The translations under genes were made by a program, and so were the position numbers. Below are positions 43,150 to 53,062 of a stretch of DNA of 58,202 nucleotides, one piece after another (position 1 is the stretch's first letter; every line of letters starts with the position of its first letter). Source of the stretch: Bacteroidota bacterium (GTDB taxonomy: Bacteria; Bacteroidota; Bacteroidia; Bacteroidales; CAIXZF01); assembly GCA_022709385.1 (NCBI GenBank), contig JAKLIX010000023.1, forward strand, positions 1 to 58,202, given 5' to 3'. The notes beneath the pieces are model-generated. The model was not told the DNA's origin. It searched no databases and saw nothing but the letters and a program-made list of their open reading frames with translations.

Positions 43150-45078
43150 CTAATTAGTCCATAAATAAATGAATACCAGGGCCAGGGCCAAAGCGCCTGT
43201 CACGAACACAAAAGCATATTTCTGAACTTGTCCGGATTGAAATCCCCTGATCTTGAATGATATCAGGTTGGTGAGCCCGGCCATCCCATTCATGGCGCCA
43301 TCGACCATATGACGGTCGAACCAGGCAACCGGACGGGATATATACCTGAAGATGATCTTCTTGGTGATAAACAGATATACCTCGTCGATATAAAACTTAT
43401 TGTACGACCAGCGGTAGAGGTATTTAAGATTGGCAGCCATCTTCTCCGGTAAATTGGTTTCCCTGCGGTACATCACCATGGCGCCCAGGATGCCGAGCAC
43501 GCCAATGCCAATCGACGGAAGCGCGATTCCCCAGTCGATATGGGCGTGGAAAGGCACTCCGTCGGTGGTTACAAGCTCAGTAAAAGGGATAAAGCCCGTA
43601 AAGATGGAAGCCAGTGCAAGGAAGATCAGCGGGATGGTCATGGTGGCGGGAGCCTCATGCGGTTTATGGTGGTAATGCGGTTCCTTGCCCCAGAATACCG
43701 AGAAGTACAAACGGAACATGTAGAATGCCGTGAGGCCTGCTACAAAGTATTCCACGAAAAACAACACCTTATCATGGTGATAGGCTGCCACCAGGATCTC
43801 GTCCTTGCTGAAGAAACCCGAAAAGGGCGGAATACCGGCAATCGTAAGACAGGCAATCAGGAAAGTCAGGTGGGTGATGGGCAGGTATTTTCTTAAACCG
43901 CCCATTTCGTTCATGTAATTGCTGTGGACGGCATGGATGATGGCGCCCGATCCGAGGAAGAGCAGCGCTTTAAACATGGCGTGGGTGAACAGATGGAAGT
44001 TACCGGCCATAAAACCGACTCCCTCATGGTCACCCCAGCCTGATACCCCGAGGGCCAGCATCATATAGCCGATCTGCGACAAGGTGGAAAAAGCGAGTAT
44101 TCTCTTGATATCCAACTGTGTGCATGCGATTACAGCCGCAAACAGCGAAGTAAAGCCGCCCACATAGGCGATCACATGCAGGGCTTCCGGTGCGCTGAAG
44201 TAATACACGGGGAATAGCCTGGCAACCAGGTATACACCGGCAACCACCATGGTGGCCGCGTGGATGAGGGCCGACACCGGTGTCGGACCTTCCATGGCAT
44301 CGGGCAGCCAGATGTGCAGCGGAAACATGGCTGACTTTCCTGCCCCGCCGATGAAAATGAGCAGCACTGCCCAGGTCATCACCGACAAACCCAGAAAAGC
44401 GGTACCGGATCCCTGGTGAATGGCTGCACCATTGGGATCGGTGATGGTGATAAAATCAAATGTGCCGGTGATGTATGACAGGATCAGAATACCAATAAGA
44501 AAACCCAGGTCGGCAAAGCGTGTTACGATAAAGGCCTTTTTGGAGGCCGCCACCGCAGAGGGCTTCTGGTAATAGAACCCGATCAGCAGGTAGGAAGAAA
44601 CCCCCACCAGCTCCCAGAAAATATACATCTGGAAAATGTTCGTGGCCACCACCAGTCCCAGCATCGCAAAGGAAAACAAAGACAGGAAGGCGAAAAAGCG
44701 TTCAAACCCCAACTCCCCGTGCATATAGCCGATGCTGTACAAATGCACCATGAAAGACACTGTCGTCACCACCACCAGCATCATCACCGATATCGGGTCG
44801 AGGATCACTCCCATGTGGATATGCAGGGTGTCTGTGAACTGCAGCCAGGTGGTGTTGTAGGCGATGATCTTCTGATAAACCCCGTCGACCATGCCATAAA
44901 CAAAGAAATACTGGTAAGCGGTGTACAGCGACATCACGAAAATGACTCCCAGGGCAGTGGTGCCGATAATCCCCGCCAACCTTGGTTTGAGGATATGACC
45001 GGCAAGCCCGAGCAGGATGAAAGTGAAAAACGGGATCAGTGGTATCCAGATACTGTATGCGAAACTAAAATCACCCAT
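43150..45078 (-). CDS. nuoL: NuoL, terminal antiporter-like subunit with lateral helix
   Basis: A 642-residue protein. The antiporter core shows IFWELVGVSSYLLIGFYY and FPLHIWLPDAMEGPTPVSAL, and the C-terminal part (IDEVYLFITKKIIFRYIS and a final membrane helix) is the long lateral helix that couples the pump subunits. The length is normal. No gap in conserved residues was seen. Confidence 0.95.
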   Translation of the reverse strand: MGDFSFAYSIWIPLIPFFTFILLGLAGHILKPRLAGIIGTTALGVIFVMSLYTAYQYFFVYGMVDGVYQKIIAYNTTWLQFTDTLHIHMGVILDPISVMMLVVVTTVSFMVHLYSIGYMHGELGFERFFAFLSLFSFAMLGLVVATNIFQMYIFWELVGVSSYLLIGFYYQKPSAVAASKKAFIVTRFADLGFLIGILILSYITGTFDFITITDPNGAAIHQGSGTAFLGLSVMTWAVLLIFIGGAGKSAMFPLHIWLPDAMEGPTPVSALIHAATMVVAGVYLVARLFPVYYFSAPEALHVIAYVGGFTSLFAAVIACTQLDIKRILAFSTLSQIGYMMLALGVSGWGDHEGVGFMAGNFHLFTHAMFKALLFLGSGAIIHAVHSNYMNEMGGLRKYLPITHLTFLIACLTIAGIPPFSGFFSKDEILVAAYHHDKVLFFVEYFVAGLTAFYMFRLYFSVFWGKEPHYHHKPHEAPATMTIPLIFLALASIFTGFIPFTELVTTDGVPFHAHIDWGIALPSIGIGVLGILGAMVMYRRETNLPEKMAANLKYLYRWSYNKFYIDEVYLFITKKIIFRYISRPVAWFDRHMVDGAMNGMAGLTNLISFKIRGFQSGQVQKYAFVFVTGALALALVFIYLWTN

Positions 45079-45105
45079 AAGATCTTTTTTTATCGTTCAA
45101 TTTGA

Positions 45106-45423
45106 TTAGTACTTCATTTCATCCACATCCTCAACATTGATACTGGTGAAATGCCTGTAAATGTTAATGATGATGGCGATGGCCACGGCTGCTTCCGCGG
45201 CGGCGACCGCCACCACGATGAGACTGAAAAAATGCCCTTCCAGCTTATCGGGGAAAAGGTAGCGGTTGAATGCCACGAATTGTATGTTCACCGCGTTGAG
45301 GATCAGTTCTACCGACATCAGCATGGTGATGAGGTTTCTCCTTGTGAGAAAGCCGTATATCCCGACGAAAAACATCAGTGTCGCCAGGATCAGGAAATAC
45401 TCCAGTCGGATTCCGTATAACAT
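45106..45423 (-). CDS. nuoK: NuoK membrane subunit of complex I
   Basis: A 105-residue, three-helix protein. The conserved glutamates lie in LMSVELILNAVNI and AVAAAEAAVAIAI. It is a normal NuoK, part of the proton path near NuoN. It is separated from nuoJ by two bases. Confidence 0.95.
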   Translation of the reverse strand: MLYGIRLEYFLILATLMFFVGIYGFLTRRNLITMLMSVELILNAVNIQFVAFNRYLFPDKLEGHFFSLIVVAVAAAEAAVAIAIIINIYRHFTSINVEDVDEMKY

Positions 45424-45425
45424 AG

Positions 45426-45938
45426 CTATTTGGATTTACTTTTTTTTGCAATGACGATGGCCGATATCATGGCGGCAAGCAACAAGACCGAGATCACCTC
45501 GAAGGGAAGCACGAAGCCGTTCTCCCCATAGTTCATCAGGCTGCGGCCGATCACATTCATATTTACTTCCCTGGCAAGCGCCTCGGTGGCCTGGAATTCC
45601 TGCTGCAGAATGGTGGTGATGCAAAGGATGGCGCCTGCAATGGCGGCCAGGGCGGAGAATATCACTTTCCTCCCGGCCACCTTCTCAAAGCGGTCGTTGA
45701 TGTTGCTGGTCAGCAGGATGGAGAAGATGATCAGCACCACGATGCCTCCCGCATACAGGGTTACCTGGACAGCCGCCATGAATTCGTAATTGAGCCAGAA
45801 ATACAATCCTGCCGTGGCAACAAGCACAAACAACAGGAAGGTGGCCGCGCGGAGAATGCGACGGCTCGTTACGGTCAGGATCGAGAAAAATACGATCACC
45901 GCACCGAAAATGACAAACATGATCTCATTCAACTCCAT
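45426..45938 (-). CDS. nuoJ: NuoJ membrane subunit of complex I
   Basis: A 170-residue protein with five membrane helices, including the helix AVQVTLYAGGIVVLIIFSILL typical of NuoJ. Its start overlaps the nuoI stop by one base. It forms part of the E-channel and central axis. Confidence 0.95.
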   Translation of the reverse strand: MELNEIMFVIFGAVIVFFSILTVTSRRILRAATFLLFVLVATAGLYFWLNYEFMAAVQVTLYAGGIVVLIIFSILLTSNINDRFEKVAGRKVIFSALAAIAGAILCITTILQQEFQATEALAREVNMNVIGRSLMNYGENGFVLPFEVISVLLLAAMISAIVIAKKSKSK

Positions 45939-46414
45939 TATTCGACCCCTTTCATTAGTTTGGAACCAGGTTTATTCAATACTTTGGTCAGTTTCGACCG
46001 GTCAAATACGGCATGCTCAAACTCCTGCCCCCAGGCAAGGGCGTTGGACGGACAGGTCTTGATGCACAACTCGCAGAAGGTGCACATGTCGAGATGATAA
46101 ATGTGCTTGTCGATGGCCCGCTTTTTCTTGCCTTCTTCATTCACCTCTGTTTTGGTGATCACTTCGATCGAGCCGTTCGGACAGTTCATCTCGCAAATGC
46201 CGCAGCCGGTGCATTTATGCTCGTTGGCCTCATTGTGGGGCATGGTGACTTCCCCTTTGAAGGCAGTGAACATCTCCAGCTTTTTGCGGTTCTCAGGGTA
46301 TTGCTGGGTAACGATCTTGCCGGGATGCACAAAATAGTGCCCGGTTACCATCATCCCCTTGATCAGGGAAATGATCCCTTTGATGATTCCTTTGATATAG
46401 CCAATTACATTCAT
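45938..46414 (-). CDS. nuoI: NuoI, two-[4Fe-4S] subunit of complex I
   Basis: A 158-residue protein with two ferredoxin motifs, CTGCGICEMNCPNG (about 68-81) and CTFCELCIKTCPSN (about 111-124). It carries electrons to NuoB. With NuoEFG absent from this operon, NuoI is the likely entry point for electrons from ferredoxin or from the Hdr-Flox set. Confidence 0.95.
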   Translation of the reverse strand: MNVIGYIKGIIKGIISLIKGMMVTGHYFVHPGKIVTQQYPENRKKLEMFTAFKGEVTMPHNEANEHKCTGCGICEMNCPNGSIEVITKTEVNEEGKKKRAIDKHIYHLDMCTFCELCIKTCPSNALAWGQEFEHAVFDRSKLTKVLNKPGSKLMKGVE

Positions 46415-46423
46415 AGTCTCAGT

Positions 46424-47512
46424 TTAAAAATGCCAGCCAAGCAATACGATCAGTGCCATCAGCAGGATATTGATCAGGTTGATGGGAAGCAGGTATTTCC
46501 ATTCAAGGGTGAGCAGCTGGTCGATACGGAGCCGCGGGAAAGTCCACTTGAACCACATCATGATGAGGATGATCACCACGGTCTTGCCGAAAAACCAGAT
46601 GATGGGCGGAATGAAATCCATCACCCTGTTGAATCCTTCCCAATTGCCGATATGGAAGGGCATCCAGCCTCCCCAGAAGATGGTGGCCGCGATGGCGGCT
46701 ACCAAGAACATGTTCATATATTCTGCCAGGAAAAAGAAAGCGAACTTGATACCCGAATACTCTGTATGGAAGCCTGCCGTCAGCTCCGATTCGGCTTCTG
46801 CAAGGTCGAAAGGTCCGCGGTTGGTCTCGGCCGTAGCGGCGATCAGGTAGATTACGAATGCGATCACGGCGGGAATATGACCCTTGAAGATCAGCCAGCC
46901 GTCGGCCTGGCTCTCTACGATCACAGACAACTGAAGACTCCCGATCAAGACGCAGGCCGTCAGGATCGACAAGCCTACCGACAATTCATAACTTACAATC
47001 TGGGCGCCGCTTCGCATCGCACCGATCAGGGAGTACTTGTTGTTGCTCGACCAGCCCGCAAGCAGTATCCCGACCACCCCCATCGACGACACCGCCAGGA
47101 TAAAAAAGATCCCGATATTCAGGTTAACGGGATGAAGTCCCTTGGCAAAGGGGATGGCGGACAAGGCCATGAAAGAGGCGATGATCACAATGAACGGAGC
47201 CAGGTTGAAAAGCAACTTGTCGGCCTTATTAATGTGAATCAGCTCTTTCATCAGCAACTTGATGAAGTCCGCTATCGTCTGAAAGATCCCGTAAGGTCCC
47301 ACCCTGTTCGGACCAATCCGGCACTGGATGAAAGCACAGATCTTACGCTCGGCATAGACCAGGATCAGCCCGATCAGGGCATAAAACACAAGGAAAACGA
47401 TCCCGATGATGGCCAGCTCTGTGATGACTGCCCAGGCGGGTGACATCACACTCCGTAAACCCTGGTCAATCCATTCGGTAAATGACGTAAAGTCGTAAAT
47501 ATTAAAAGCCAT
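46424..47512 (-). CDS. nuoH: NuoH, quinone-site membrane subunit
   Basis: A 362-residue protein with eight membrane helices and the conserved loops [35 protein letters not shown] and [17 protein letters not shown]. It links the peripheral arm to the pump and lines the quinone tunnel. It is full length. Confidence 0.95.
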   Translation of the reverse strand: MAFNIYDFTSFTEWIDQGLRSVMSPAWAVITELAIIGIVFLVFYALIGLILVYAERKICAFIQCRIGPNRVGPYGIFQTIADFIKLLMKELIHINKADKLLFNLAPFIVIIASFMALSAIPFAKGLHPVNLNIGIFFILAVSSMGVVGILLAGWSSNNKYSLIGAMRSGAQIVSYELSVGLSILTACVLIGSLQLSVIVESQADGWLIFKGHIPAVIAFVIYLIAATAETNRGPFDLAEAESELTAGFHTEYSGIKFAFFFLAEYMNMFLVAAIAATIFWGGWMPFHIGNWEGFNRVMDFIPPIIWFFGKTVVIILIMMWFKWTFPRLRIDQLLTLEWKYLLPINLINILLMALIVLLGWHF

Positions 47513-47547
47513 ATATACCTTATTATGATATCATTACTTCTTAAGGA

Positions 47548-48669
47548 TTACCTGTCAATATCGGGAATCACCAGGTCGAGCGAACCCCCGATGGCGATCA
47601 GGTCGGCGATCTTGAAATTCCTGGCCAGCAGATCGATGGCCGAAAGGTTGGAGAAATTCGGGGAACGCAGCTTCAGACGGTAAGGTGTCTTCCCCCCGTC
47701 GCTGAGAATGTAAACCCCGAACTCGCCACGGGCGGCTTCAACCCGCTGGTAATACTCCCCTTCCGGCAGCTTGATCACGGCTTTCATCTTTGCGCTGTAA
47801 TCACCCTCCGGGATGTTGTCGATCAGCTGCTCGATGATCTTCATCGATTCCCACATCTCGCCGATACGGACCTGGTAACGGGCCAGGGAGTCGCCTTCGT
47901 GGTAAAGAACCTCCTGAAAATCAACCTTGTCGTACAAGGCGTAAGGATGATGCTTCCGCACGTCACAGGCAAAACCGGAGCCGCGGCCGGAAGGACCGGT
48001 AAATCCGTAGCTGATGGCCTCTTCTTTGGTAATATTGCCGATCCCTCTTGTTCTTTCCTGCATGATGACATTGCCGGTCAACAACTGGTCGTACTCAGGC
48101 AGCACTTTACGGAAATACTTGATGAAGTCCTTCACGCGTTTCTGAAAGCCCGGGTGGATATCTTTCATCAGTCCGCCGGGAGTATAATAACTGTGCAACA
48201 GACGCGAACCGCAGGATTCCTCGAAGATGTCCAGGATGTATTCCCTGTCGCGCAAGCCGTAAAAGAAACAGGTGAGCGCCCCCAGATCCATGCCGAACGA
48301 ACACCACCACAACTGGTGGCTGGCTATCCTGTTCAACTCGTCCATGATGGTGCGGATATACTTCACCCGCTCCGGAACTTCCACCTGCAGGGCATTCTCC
48401 ACGGCCAGGCAGAGTGCATGGTTGTTGATGTGGGCCGAAAGATAATCAAGCCTGTCGGTAAGATGCACGATCTGGGGATAAGTCATGCTTTCGCTCATCT
48501 TCTCTATGCCCCTGTGAATGTAGCCCAGGTGGGGTTTCACCTGCGTCACGATCTCACCCTTAAGGGAAACCACCAGGCGCAGAACCCCGTGTGTACTGGG
48601 GTGCTGTGGTCCCATGTTGATCGTGTATTCCTGTTGCTCTATCGAGCCGATTACGGTGTCTTCAATCAT
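47548..48669 (-). CDS. nuoD: NuoD, 49-kDa quinone-site subunit
   Basis: The 373-residue protein has the N-terminal loop GPQHPSTHGVLRL with the quinone-site His, and the ending LVIPDIDR. It is a separate protein, not fused to NuoC. The family is related to the large subunit of NiFe hydrogenases but has lost the metal ligands. It is spaced three bases from nuoC. Confidence 0.95.
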   Translation of the reverse strand: MIEDTVIGSIEQQEYTINMGPQHPSTHGVLRLVVSLKGEIVTQVKPHLGYIHRGIEKMSESMTYPQIVHLTDRLDYLSAHINNHALCLAVENALQVEVPERVKYIRTIMDELNRIASHQLWWCSFGMDLGALTCFFYGLRDREYILDIFEESCGSRLLHSYYTPGGLMKDIHPGFQKRVKDFIKYFRKVLPEYDQLLTGNVIMQERTRGIGNITKEEAISYGFTGPSGRGSGFACDVRKHHPYALYDKVDFQEVLYHEGDSLARYQVRIGEMWESMKIIEQLIDNIPEGDYSAKMKAVIKLPEGEYYQRVEAARGEFGVYILSDGGKTPYRLKLRSPNFSNLSAIDLLARNFKIADLIAIGGSLDLVIPDIDR

Positions 48670-48672
48670 GGC

Positions 48673-49137
48673 TTAGCGTTCAATGATGTTCACTTCGTCC
48701 TTGTAGTCCTTGCGGAAAGGATGACCGATCATGTCGGAGATCTCATCCAGGAAAATCCTTCTCAGGTCGGGATGTTGCTTGAAATGAATGCCGAAAAAAT
48801 CGTAGATCTCTCTTTCATGAAATTCAGCCGTCCTGTAAATATCGCTAACTGTATCTATTTCAGGATTTTCCTTATTTGGTATGGAAGCTTTTAACACGAT
48901 AACATAGCGGAATTCGGTAGATTCCAGATGGTAAATCACCTGGAATTGATCCGCAAGATCAAGTCCGGTCTGGCAGAACAGGAAATCGAACCTGAGTTCC
49001 GGGCTGTCTTTCAGTGTCTGGCAATAGCTTCGTATCCTTTCTTTCGGAAGGGTGATGGTCAGCCATTGCCCGGCCGGGGCGAATTCCGCCTTGGGCAGAA
49101 CCGCCAGTATCTTCTCTTTCAGGACTTCGTTATTCAT
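48673..49137 (-). CDS. nuoC: NuoC, 30-kDa subunit of complex I
   Basis: ATG 49137 (MNNEVLKEK) is preferred over the longer frame from 49188, because that extension lies within nuoB. The 154-residue product has the family signature [20 protein letters not shown]. It is a structural subunit of the hydrophilic arm. Start and nuoB stop overlap by eight bases. Confidence 0.9.
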   Translation of the reverse strand: MNNEVLKEKILAVLPKAEFAPAGQWLTITLPKERIRSYCQTLKDSPELRFDFLFCQTGLDLADQFQVIYHLESTEFRYVIVLKASIPNKENPEIDTVSDIYRTAEFHEREIYDFFGIHFKQHPDLRRIFLDEISDMIGHPFRKDYKDEVNIIER

Positions 49138-49720
49138 GGTCTTCCTCCTTGCTGAGTTTGAATTTCGGGGGGATGGTTCCTTCTGCATATTCCCTGTCGC
49201 GGTCCCGTGTCAGCCGCATGGTTTCCGATTTGATTTTCCGCTGCAGTTGCATCACGCCATATAATAATGCTTCCGGACGGGGCGGACAGCCCGGCACGTA
49301 AACATCCACCGGGATCACATGTTCCACGCCACGAACCACCGAATAAGTGTTGTAATAAAAAGGGCCTCCCGAAACGGCACAGGCTCCCATGGCAATCACA
49401 TATTTCGGATCGGACATCTGATCGTAGAGCCGTTTCAGCACCGGCGCCATTTTACGTACGATGGTGCCGGCCACCACGATCACGTCGGCCTGGCGGGGAC
49501 TGGCACGGTACACTTCTATGCCGAAACGGGCAAAGTCGTGCCGCGAAGCACCCGTGGCCATCATCTCTATCCCGCAGCAACTGGTGGCAAAGGTCAGCGG
49601 CCAGATGGAGTTCGACCGGCCCCAGTTCACAATCTCGTCCAGGGTGGTGATCAGCACATTCCCACCGCTCTGCTTGAACAACTCCAGGGTGTCATTGTCC
49701 CTGAAATCATTCTTTTTCAT
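49130..49720 (-). CDS. nuoB: NuoB, N2-cluster subunit of complex I
   Basis: The four ligands of cluster N2 are present: [18 protein letters not shown] and [13 protein letters not shown] 49720 (MKKNDF) gives a family-like length of 196; ATG 49741 would overlap nuoA by 10 bases. The subunit passes electrons to quinone. Confidence 0.95.
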   Translation of the reverse strand: MKKNDFRDNDTLELFKQSGGNVLITTLDEIVNWGRSNSIWPLTFATSCCGIEMMATGASRHDFARFGIEVYRASPRQADVIVVAGTIVRKMAPVLKRLYDQMSDPKYVIAMGACAVSGGPFYYNTYSVVRGVEHVIPVDVYVPGCPPRPEALLYGVMQLQRKIKSETMRLTRDRDREYAEGTIPPKFKLSKEEDHE

Positions 49721-49731
49721 CGATTTAATCT

Positions 49732-50082
49732 TTATTCCCATATCAGCGCTTTTTTCTTCCAGGCATACATCAGTCCAAGGATCAGGATGAAGAAGAAGAT
49801 GACGATCTCAATGAAGGCCACCATTCCGAGTTCTTTCATCACCACAGCCCAGGGAAAGATGAAGACTGTTTCAACATCAAATACCAGAAACAGAATGGCG
49901 AAAAGGTAATATCCCACGTTAAACTGAAGCCAGGTAGTGCCTTTGGTCGGAATTCCGCATTCGTATGTTTCCGATTTCTGTGGGTTGGTGGAACTGGGAG
50001 GCGCCAGGGAGGAAAAGATGAGGGCTGCTCCCACGAGTACCACGGCCACAATGAAAAATAAAATCAGTGATTCGTTGGTCAT
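49732..50082 (-). CDS. nuoA: NuoA membrane subunit of complex I
   Basis: A 116-residue, three-helix protein with the conserved YECGIP and [12 protein letters not shown] segments. It is the first nuo gene, 70 bases after hdrA and in the same direction. That gap is the largest within the operon; a promoter of its own is possible but none is clear. Confidence 0.95.
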   Translation of the reverse strand: MTNESLILFFIVAVVLVGAALIFSSLAPPSSTNPQKSETYECGIPTKGTTWLQFNVGYYLFAILFLVFDVETVFIFPWAVVMKELGMVAFIEIVIFFFILILGLMYAWKKKALIWE

Positions 50083-50152
50083 ATTCTTTTTTTTTTCGGG
50101 ATGAACTGCCGATCACCCTTACAGTCGGGGTGAACTGCCGTTCACACTTGCA

Positions 50153-52153
50153 TTATTCATTGAGCAGGGCTACCACTTCCTGGTAAACCTGGTGGTTGGT
50201 GTATCCGTAAAGATCGATTGATTTTGAGCGGCAGAGTGCCACGCAGGTGCCGCATCCCTGGCAGAGACCGGGATTGATCCTTGCCAGTTCACGGATTACC
50301 TTGCCGCTGCGGTCTTTGATCTGTTCCTTTTCGATAGCCTGGTAGGGACATACCGGCTGGCACATGAAGCATCCCACGCAGGTAGAGAAATAGGGTGGCG
50401 GGAAGCGGTTCACGATAGCTACCAGGGGTTCGCGCGTCAGTTCATCGTTGGAGAATAGCCCGATCACCTTGGCAGCTGCGCCTGAAGCGGCCGCCACGGA
50501 TTCGGGAATGTCTTTCGGGGCCTGGCAGGCTCCTGCAAGAAAGATCCCGGCCGTGTTGGTCTCTACCGGTTTCAGTTTGGGGTGCGCCTCGGCAAAGAAC
50601 TTGTGGGCATCATACGATACATGAAGCGTTTGAGCCAGTTCCTCGGCGCCCTGACTGGCTACTCCGGCTGTGGCAAGCACCACCATATCGGCTTCTATCT
50701 CCACCGGCCGGCCGTTCAGCAGGGTATCGGCCCCTTTTACAATCAGTTTGCCGTCCTTTTCGTATATCCTGGACACCCTTCCGCGCACATATTTCGCGTC
50801 GTCCTCCTCGATGGCCCTTCTGACGAACTCTTCGTACATCTTGCCGCCTGCCCTGATGTCCATGTAAAATACATAGGCCTCGCCGTGATGCACTTTATGC
50901 TTGTACAGCATGGCATGCTTGGCTGTGTACATGCAGCAGATCTTACTGCAGTATTCTATGCCTTTGGCCGGGTCACGTGATCCGGCACAGGCAATAAAGA
51001 CGATCTTCTCCGGAACCCTCCCGTCCGACGGTCTGCGGATCTCACCCATGGTGGGCCCCGATGCCGATGCCAGTCGCTCGAACTGAAGCCCGTCGATCAC
51101 ATCTTTGTATTTACCGTAACCGTATTCGGGAAAGAAATCAGCCCGTTTGATGTCGAAGCCGGTAGCCAGTACCAGTGCCCCGGCTTCAATTTCCATGATG
51201 GTGTCTTCCTGGTCGAAACGGATGGCGTTGGTGGGACAGACCTTCTCGCAGACACGGCACTTCCCCTTCAGATAATAGGTGCAGTTTTCCCTGTCGATCA
51301 CGGGTTTGTTGGGAACTGCCTGCGGGAATGGAACATAAATGGCCGGTCTGAATCCCAGTCCCTGTTCAAACTCGCTCGGAATCTTCTTAACCGGGCATTT
51401 GGTGGTACACAGCCCGCATCCGGTACAGAGATCCTCATCCAGGCTCTTGGCTTTGCGCCGGATGGTGGCTTTGAAGTTGCCGATGAAACCGTCAAGGGCA
51501 GTCACTTCTGCGTAAGTGTACAAAGTGATGTTCGGATGCTGTGCAATCTCGACCATGCGGGGCGTAAGGATACACTGGCTGCAGTCCAGGGTAGGAAAGG
51601 TCTCCGAAAGTTGTGACATATGCCCGCCGATGGAGGGTTCCCGCTCCACCATAATGACCTTGTGGCCGGCGTTGGCAATATCGAGGGCGGCCTGAATGCC
51701 GGCGACCCCGCCGCCGACTACCAGGGCTGTCTTGGTTACCGGTACCCTGATGGGCTCCAGCGGCTGGTTCTTCTTTACTTTCTCCACCAGTGTCCTCACA
51801 ACGTCTATAGCCTTGTCGGTAGTGGGGTCACCTTTATCATGAACCCAGGAAACATGTTCCCTGATATTGGCCATCTCGCAGAGAAAGGGATTCAGCCCGG
51901 CTTCCGAAGTGGCTTTACGAAAGGTAGGCTCATGCATACGAGGGGAACAGGCCGCAACAACAATACCGGTCAGCCCTTTTTCCCGTATTGCCTCCTTGAT
52001 CAGGGTCTGCCCCGGATCGGAACACATATATTTATAGTCCACGCTGTGTACCACACCATTCATCTTTGCAATGGTATTGGCAACTTTGGCACAATCCACG
52101 GTGGCCGAGATGTTCTCGCCGCAATGACAAACAAAAACTCCGATTCTTGCCAT
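50153..52153 (-). CDS. hdrA: HdrA-like flavoprotein, candidate bifurcating subunit
   Basis: The 666-residue protein has the HdrA layout: an N-terminal domain (GVFVCHCGENIS; CSPRMHEPTF), the FAD-binding GGGVAGIQAALDIANAGH (about 147-164) with LDCSQCILTPRMVE, and [4Fe-4S] ferredoxin motifs CTGCGLCTTKCP (about 243) and CRVCEKVCPTN in the middle. A C-terminal pair has CVGCFMCQPVCP and CQGCGTCVALCR. HdrA holds the bifurcating FAD in methanogen and bacterial Hdr complexes. The length is normal for the single-HdrA form. It is three bases from hdrB. Confidence 0.95.
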   Translation of the reverse strand: MARIGVFVCHCGENISATVDCAKVANTIAKMNGVVHSVDYKYMCSDPGQTLIKEAIREKGLTGIVVAACSPRMHEPTFRKATSEAGLNPFLCEMANIREHVSWVHDKGDPTTDKAIDVVRTLVEKVKKNQPLEPIRVPVTKTALVVGGGVAGIQAALDIANAGHKVIMVEREPSIGGHMSQLSETFPTLDCSQCILTPRMVEIAQHPNITLYTYAEVTALDGFIGNFKATIRRKAKSLDEDLCTGCGLCTTKCPVKKIPSEFEQGLGFRPAIYVPFPQAVPNKPVIDRENCTYYLKGKCRVCEKVCPTNAIRFDQEDTIMEIEAGALVLATGFDIKRADFFPEYGYGKYKDVIDGLQFERLASASGPTMGEIRRPSDGRVPEKIVFIACAGSRDPAKGIEYCSKICCMYTAKHAMLYKHKVHHGEAYVFYMDIRAGGKMYEEFVRRAIEEDDAKYVRGRVSRIYEKDGKLIVKGADTLLNGRPVEIEADMVVLATAGVASQGAEELAQTLHVSYDAHKFFAEAHPKLKPVETNTAGIFLAGACQAPKDIPESVAAASGAAAKVIGLFSNDELTREPLVAIVNRFPPPYFSTCVGCFMCQPVCPYQAIEKEQIKDRSGKVIRELARINPGLCQGCGTCVALCRSKSIDLYGYTNHQVYQEVVALLNE

Positions 52154-52156
52154 GGC

Positions 52157-53062
52157 TTATCCCTCCTTCTGTTGATGTTCCAGTTCCTCCCCGGGCATGT
52201 CGGTCAGCAGGCCTTTTTCCGGCAGCCTGACCGGCACAAAATGACGGTGAAGCCCGAGCTCCTTCTCGCTGATGCCAACCGCCAGCCCCATGGCCTGGGT
52301 GATATACAATACGGGGATGTCCGTCTTCTTTTCCAGGTATTTGTTGATGTCGGGCCGGCGCATGTCGAGGTTGGAATGGCACATGGGACAGGCCACGATG
52401 ATCACTTCCGCACCGCGGTAAACCGCATTGTCGATTACTTTGCCCGATAATTTGGCCACCAGGTCGGTACGCGATACCGACATGCCTGCACCACAGCATT
52501 CAACCTTAAATTCCCATTCCACCGGCTGACCGCCGATCTTCCTGATCACCTTGTCCATGGTTTCCGGATCTTCGGGCCGGTCGAACTGCAGGATGTTGGA
52601 AGGCCTCACCAGCAGGCAGCCGTAATAACAGGCGGCACGGTAATCAAAAGGCCGGTGCATCTTAAGCTCAAGCTTGTCGAGCAGATACTTCTCAATCAGC
52701 TGAATCACATTCAGTATCCTGACCTTACCGCTCACCTCCATGCCGATGATCTCCTTAACGCGCTGTCCGAGGGCAGGCTGCGTTTTCATCTCGTGGGCAG
52801 TCACCATCAAACGGTTGTAACAGGCAGCACAGGGAACCAGGATCTCTTCGAACCCGGCTTTTTCGGCCTGCGCCAGGATACGGGCCGGAAGCGAAAGCGA
52901 CAGTTCCTTGTTGAGATTATGGGCTGCCGTGGCTCCGCAACAATTCCAGTCCGGTACCTCCACCAGGGTGATATCGAACCTTTTGCAAAGTGCCACTACC
53001 GATTCCTTATACTCACGGGAGCCTCCCTTCAGAGAACAGCCCGGATAATAACCGAGTTTCAT
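52157..53062 (-). CDS. hdrB: HdrB-like subunit with two CCG domains
   Basis: The 301-residue protein has two cysteine-rich CCG motifs. In the first half these are YPGCSLKGG, WNCCGATAA and PCAACYNR. In the second they are CYYGCLLVRP, ECCGAGMS and CPMCHSN. They bind the non-cubane clusters that split disulfides in methanogen HdrB. In bacteria without CoM/CoB the substrate is unknown; DsrC-like thiols are one option, and none is encoded here. Its start overlaps the hdrC stop by four bases. Confidence 0.95.
   Translation of the reverse strand: MKLGYYPGCSLKGGSREYKESVVALCKRFDITLVEVPDWNCCGATAAHNLNKELSLSLPARILAQAEKAGFEEILVPCAACYNRLMVTAHEMKTQPALGQRVKEIIGMEVSGKVRILNVIQLIEKYLLDKLELKMHRPFDYRAACYYGCLLVRPSNILQFDRPEDPETMDKVIRKIGGQPVEWEFKVECCGAGMSVSRTDLVAKLSGKVIDNAVYRGAEVIIVACPMCHSNLDMRRPDINKYLEKKTDIPVLYITQAMGLAVGISEKELGLHRHFVPVRLPEKGLLTDMPGEELEHQQKEG

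Noticed and set aside
46013..47443. Plus-strand open frame of 476 codons opposite nuoI and nuoH
   Set aside because: It is the reverse strand of two clear nuo genes, with odd Asp/His/Gln-rich composition. It is a shadow frame, as are the long ones at 31274-32341 and 47899-48894.
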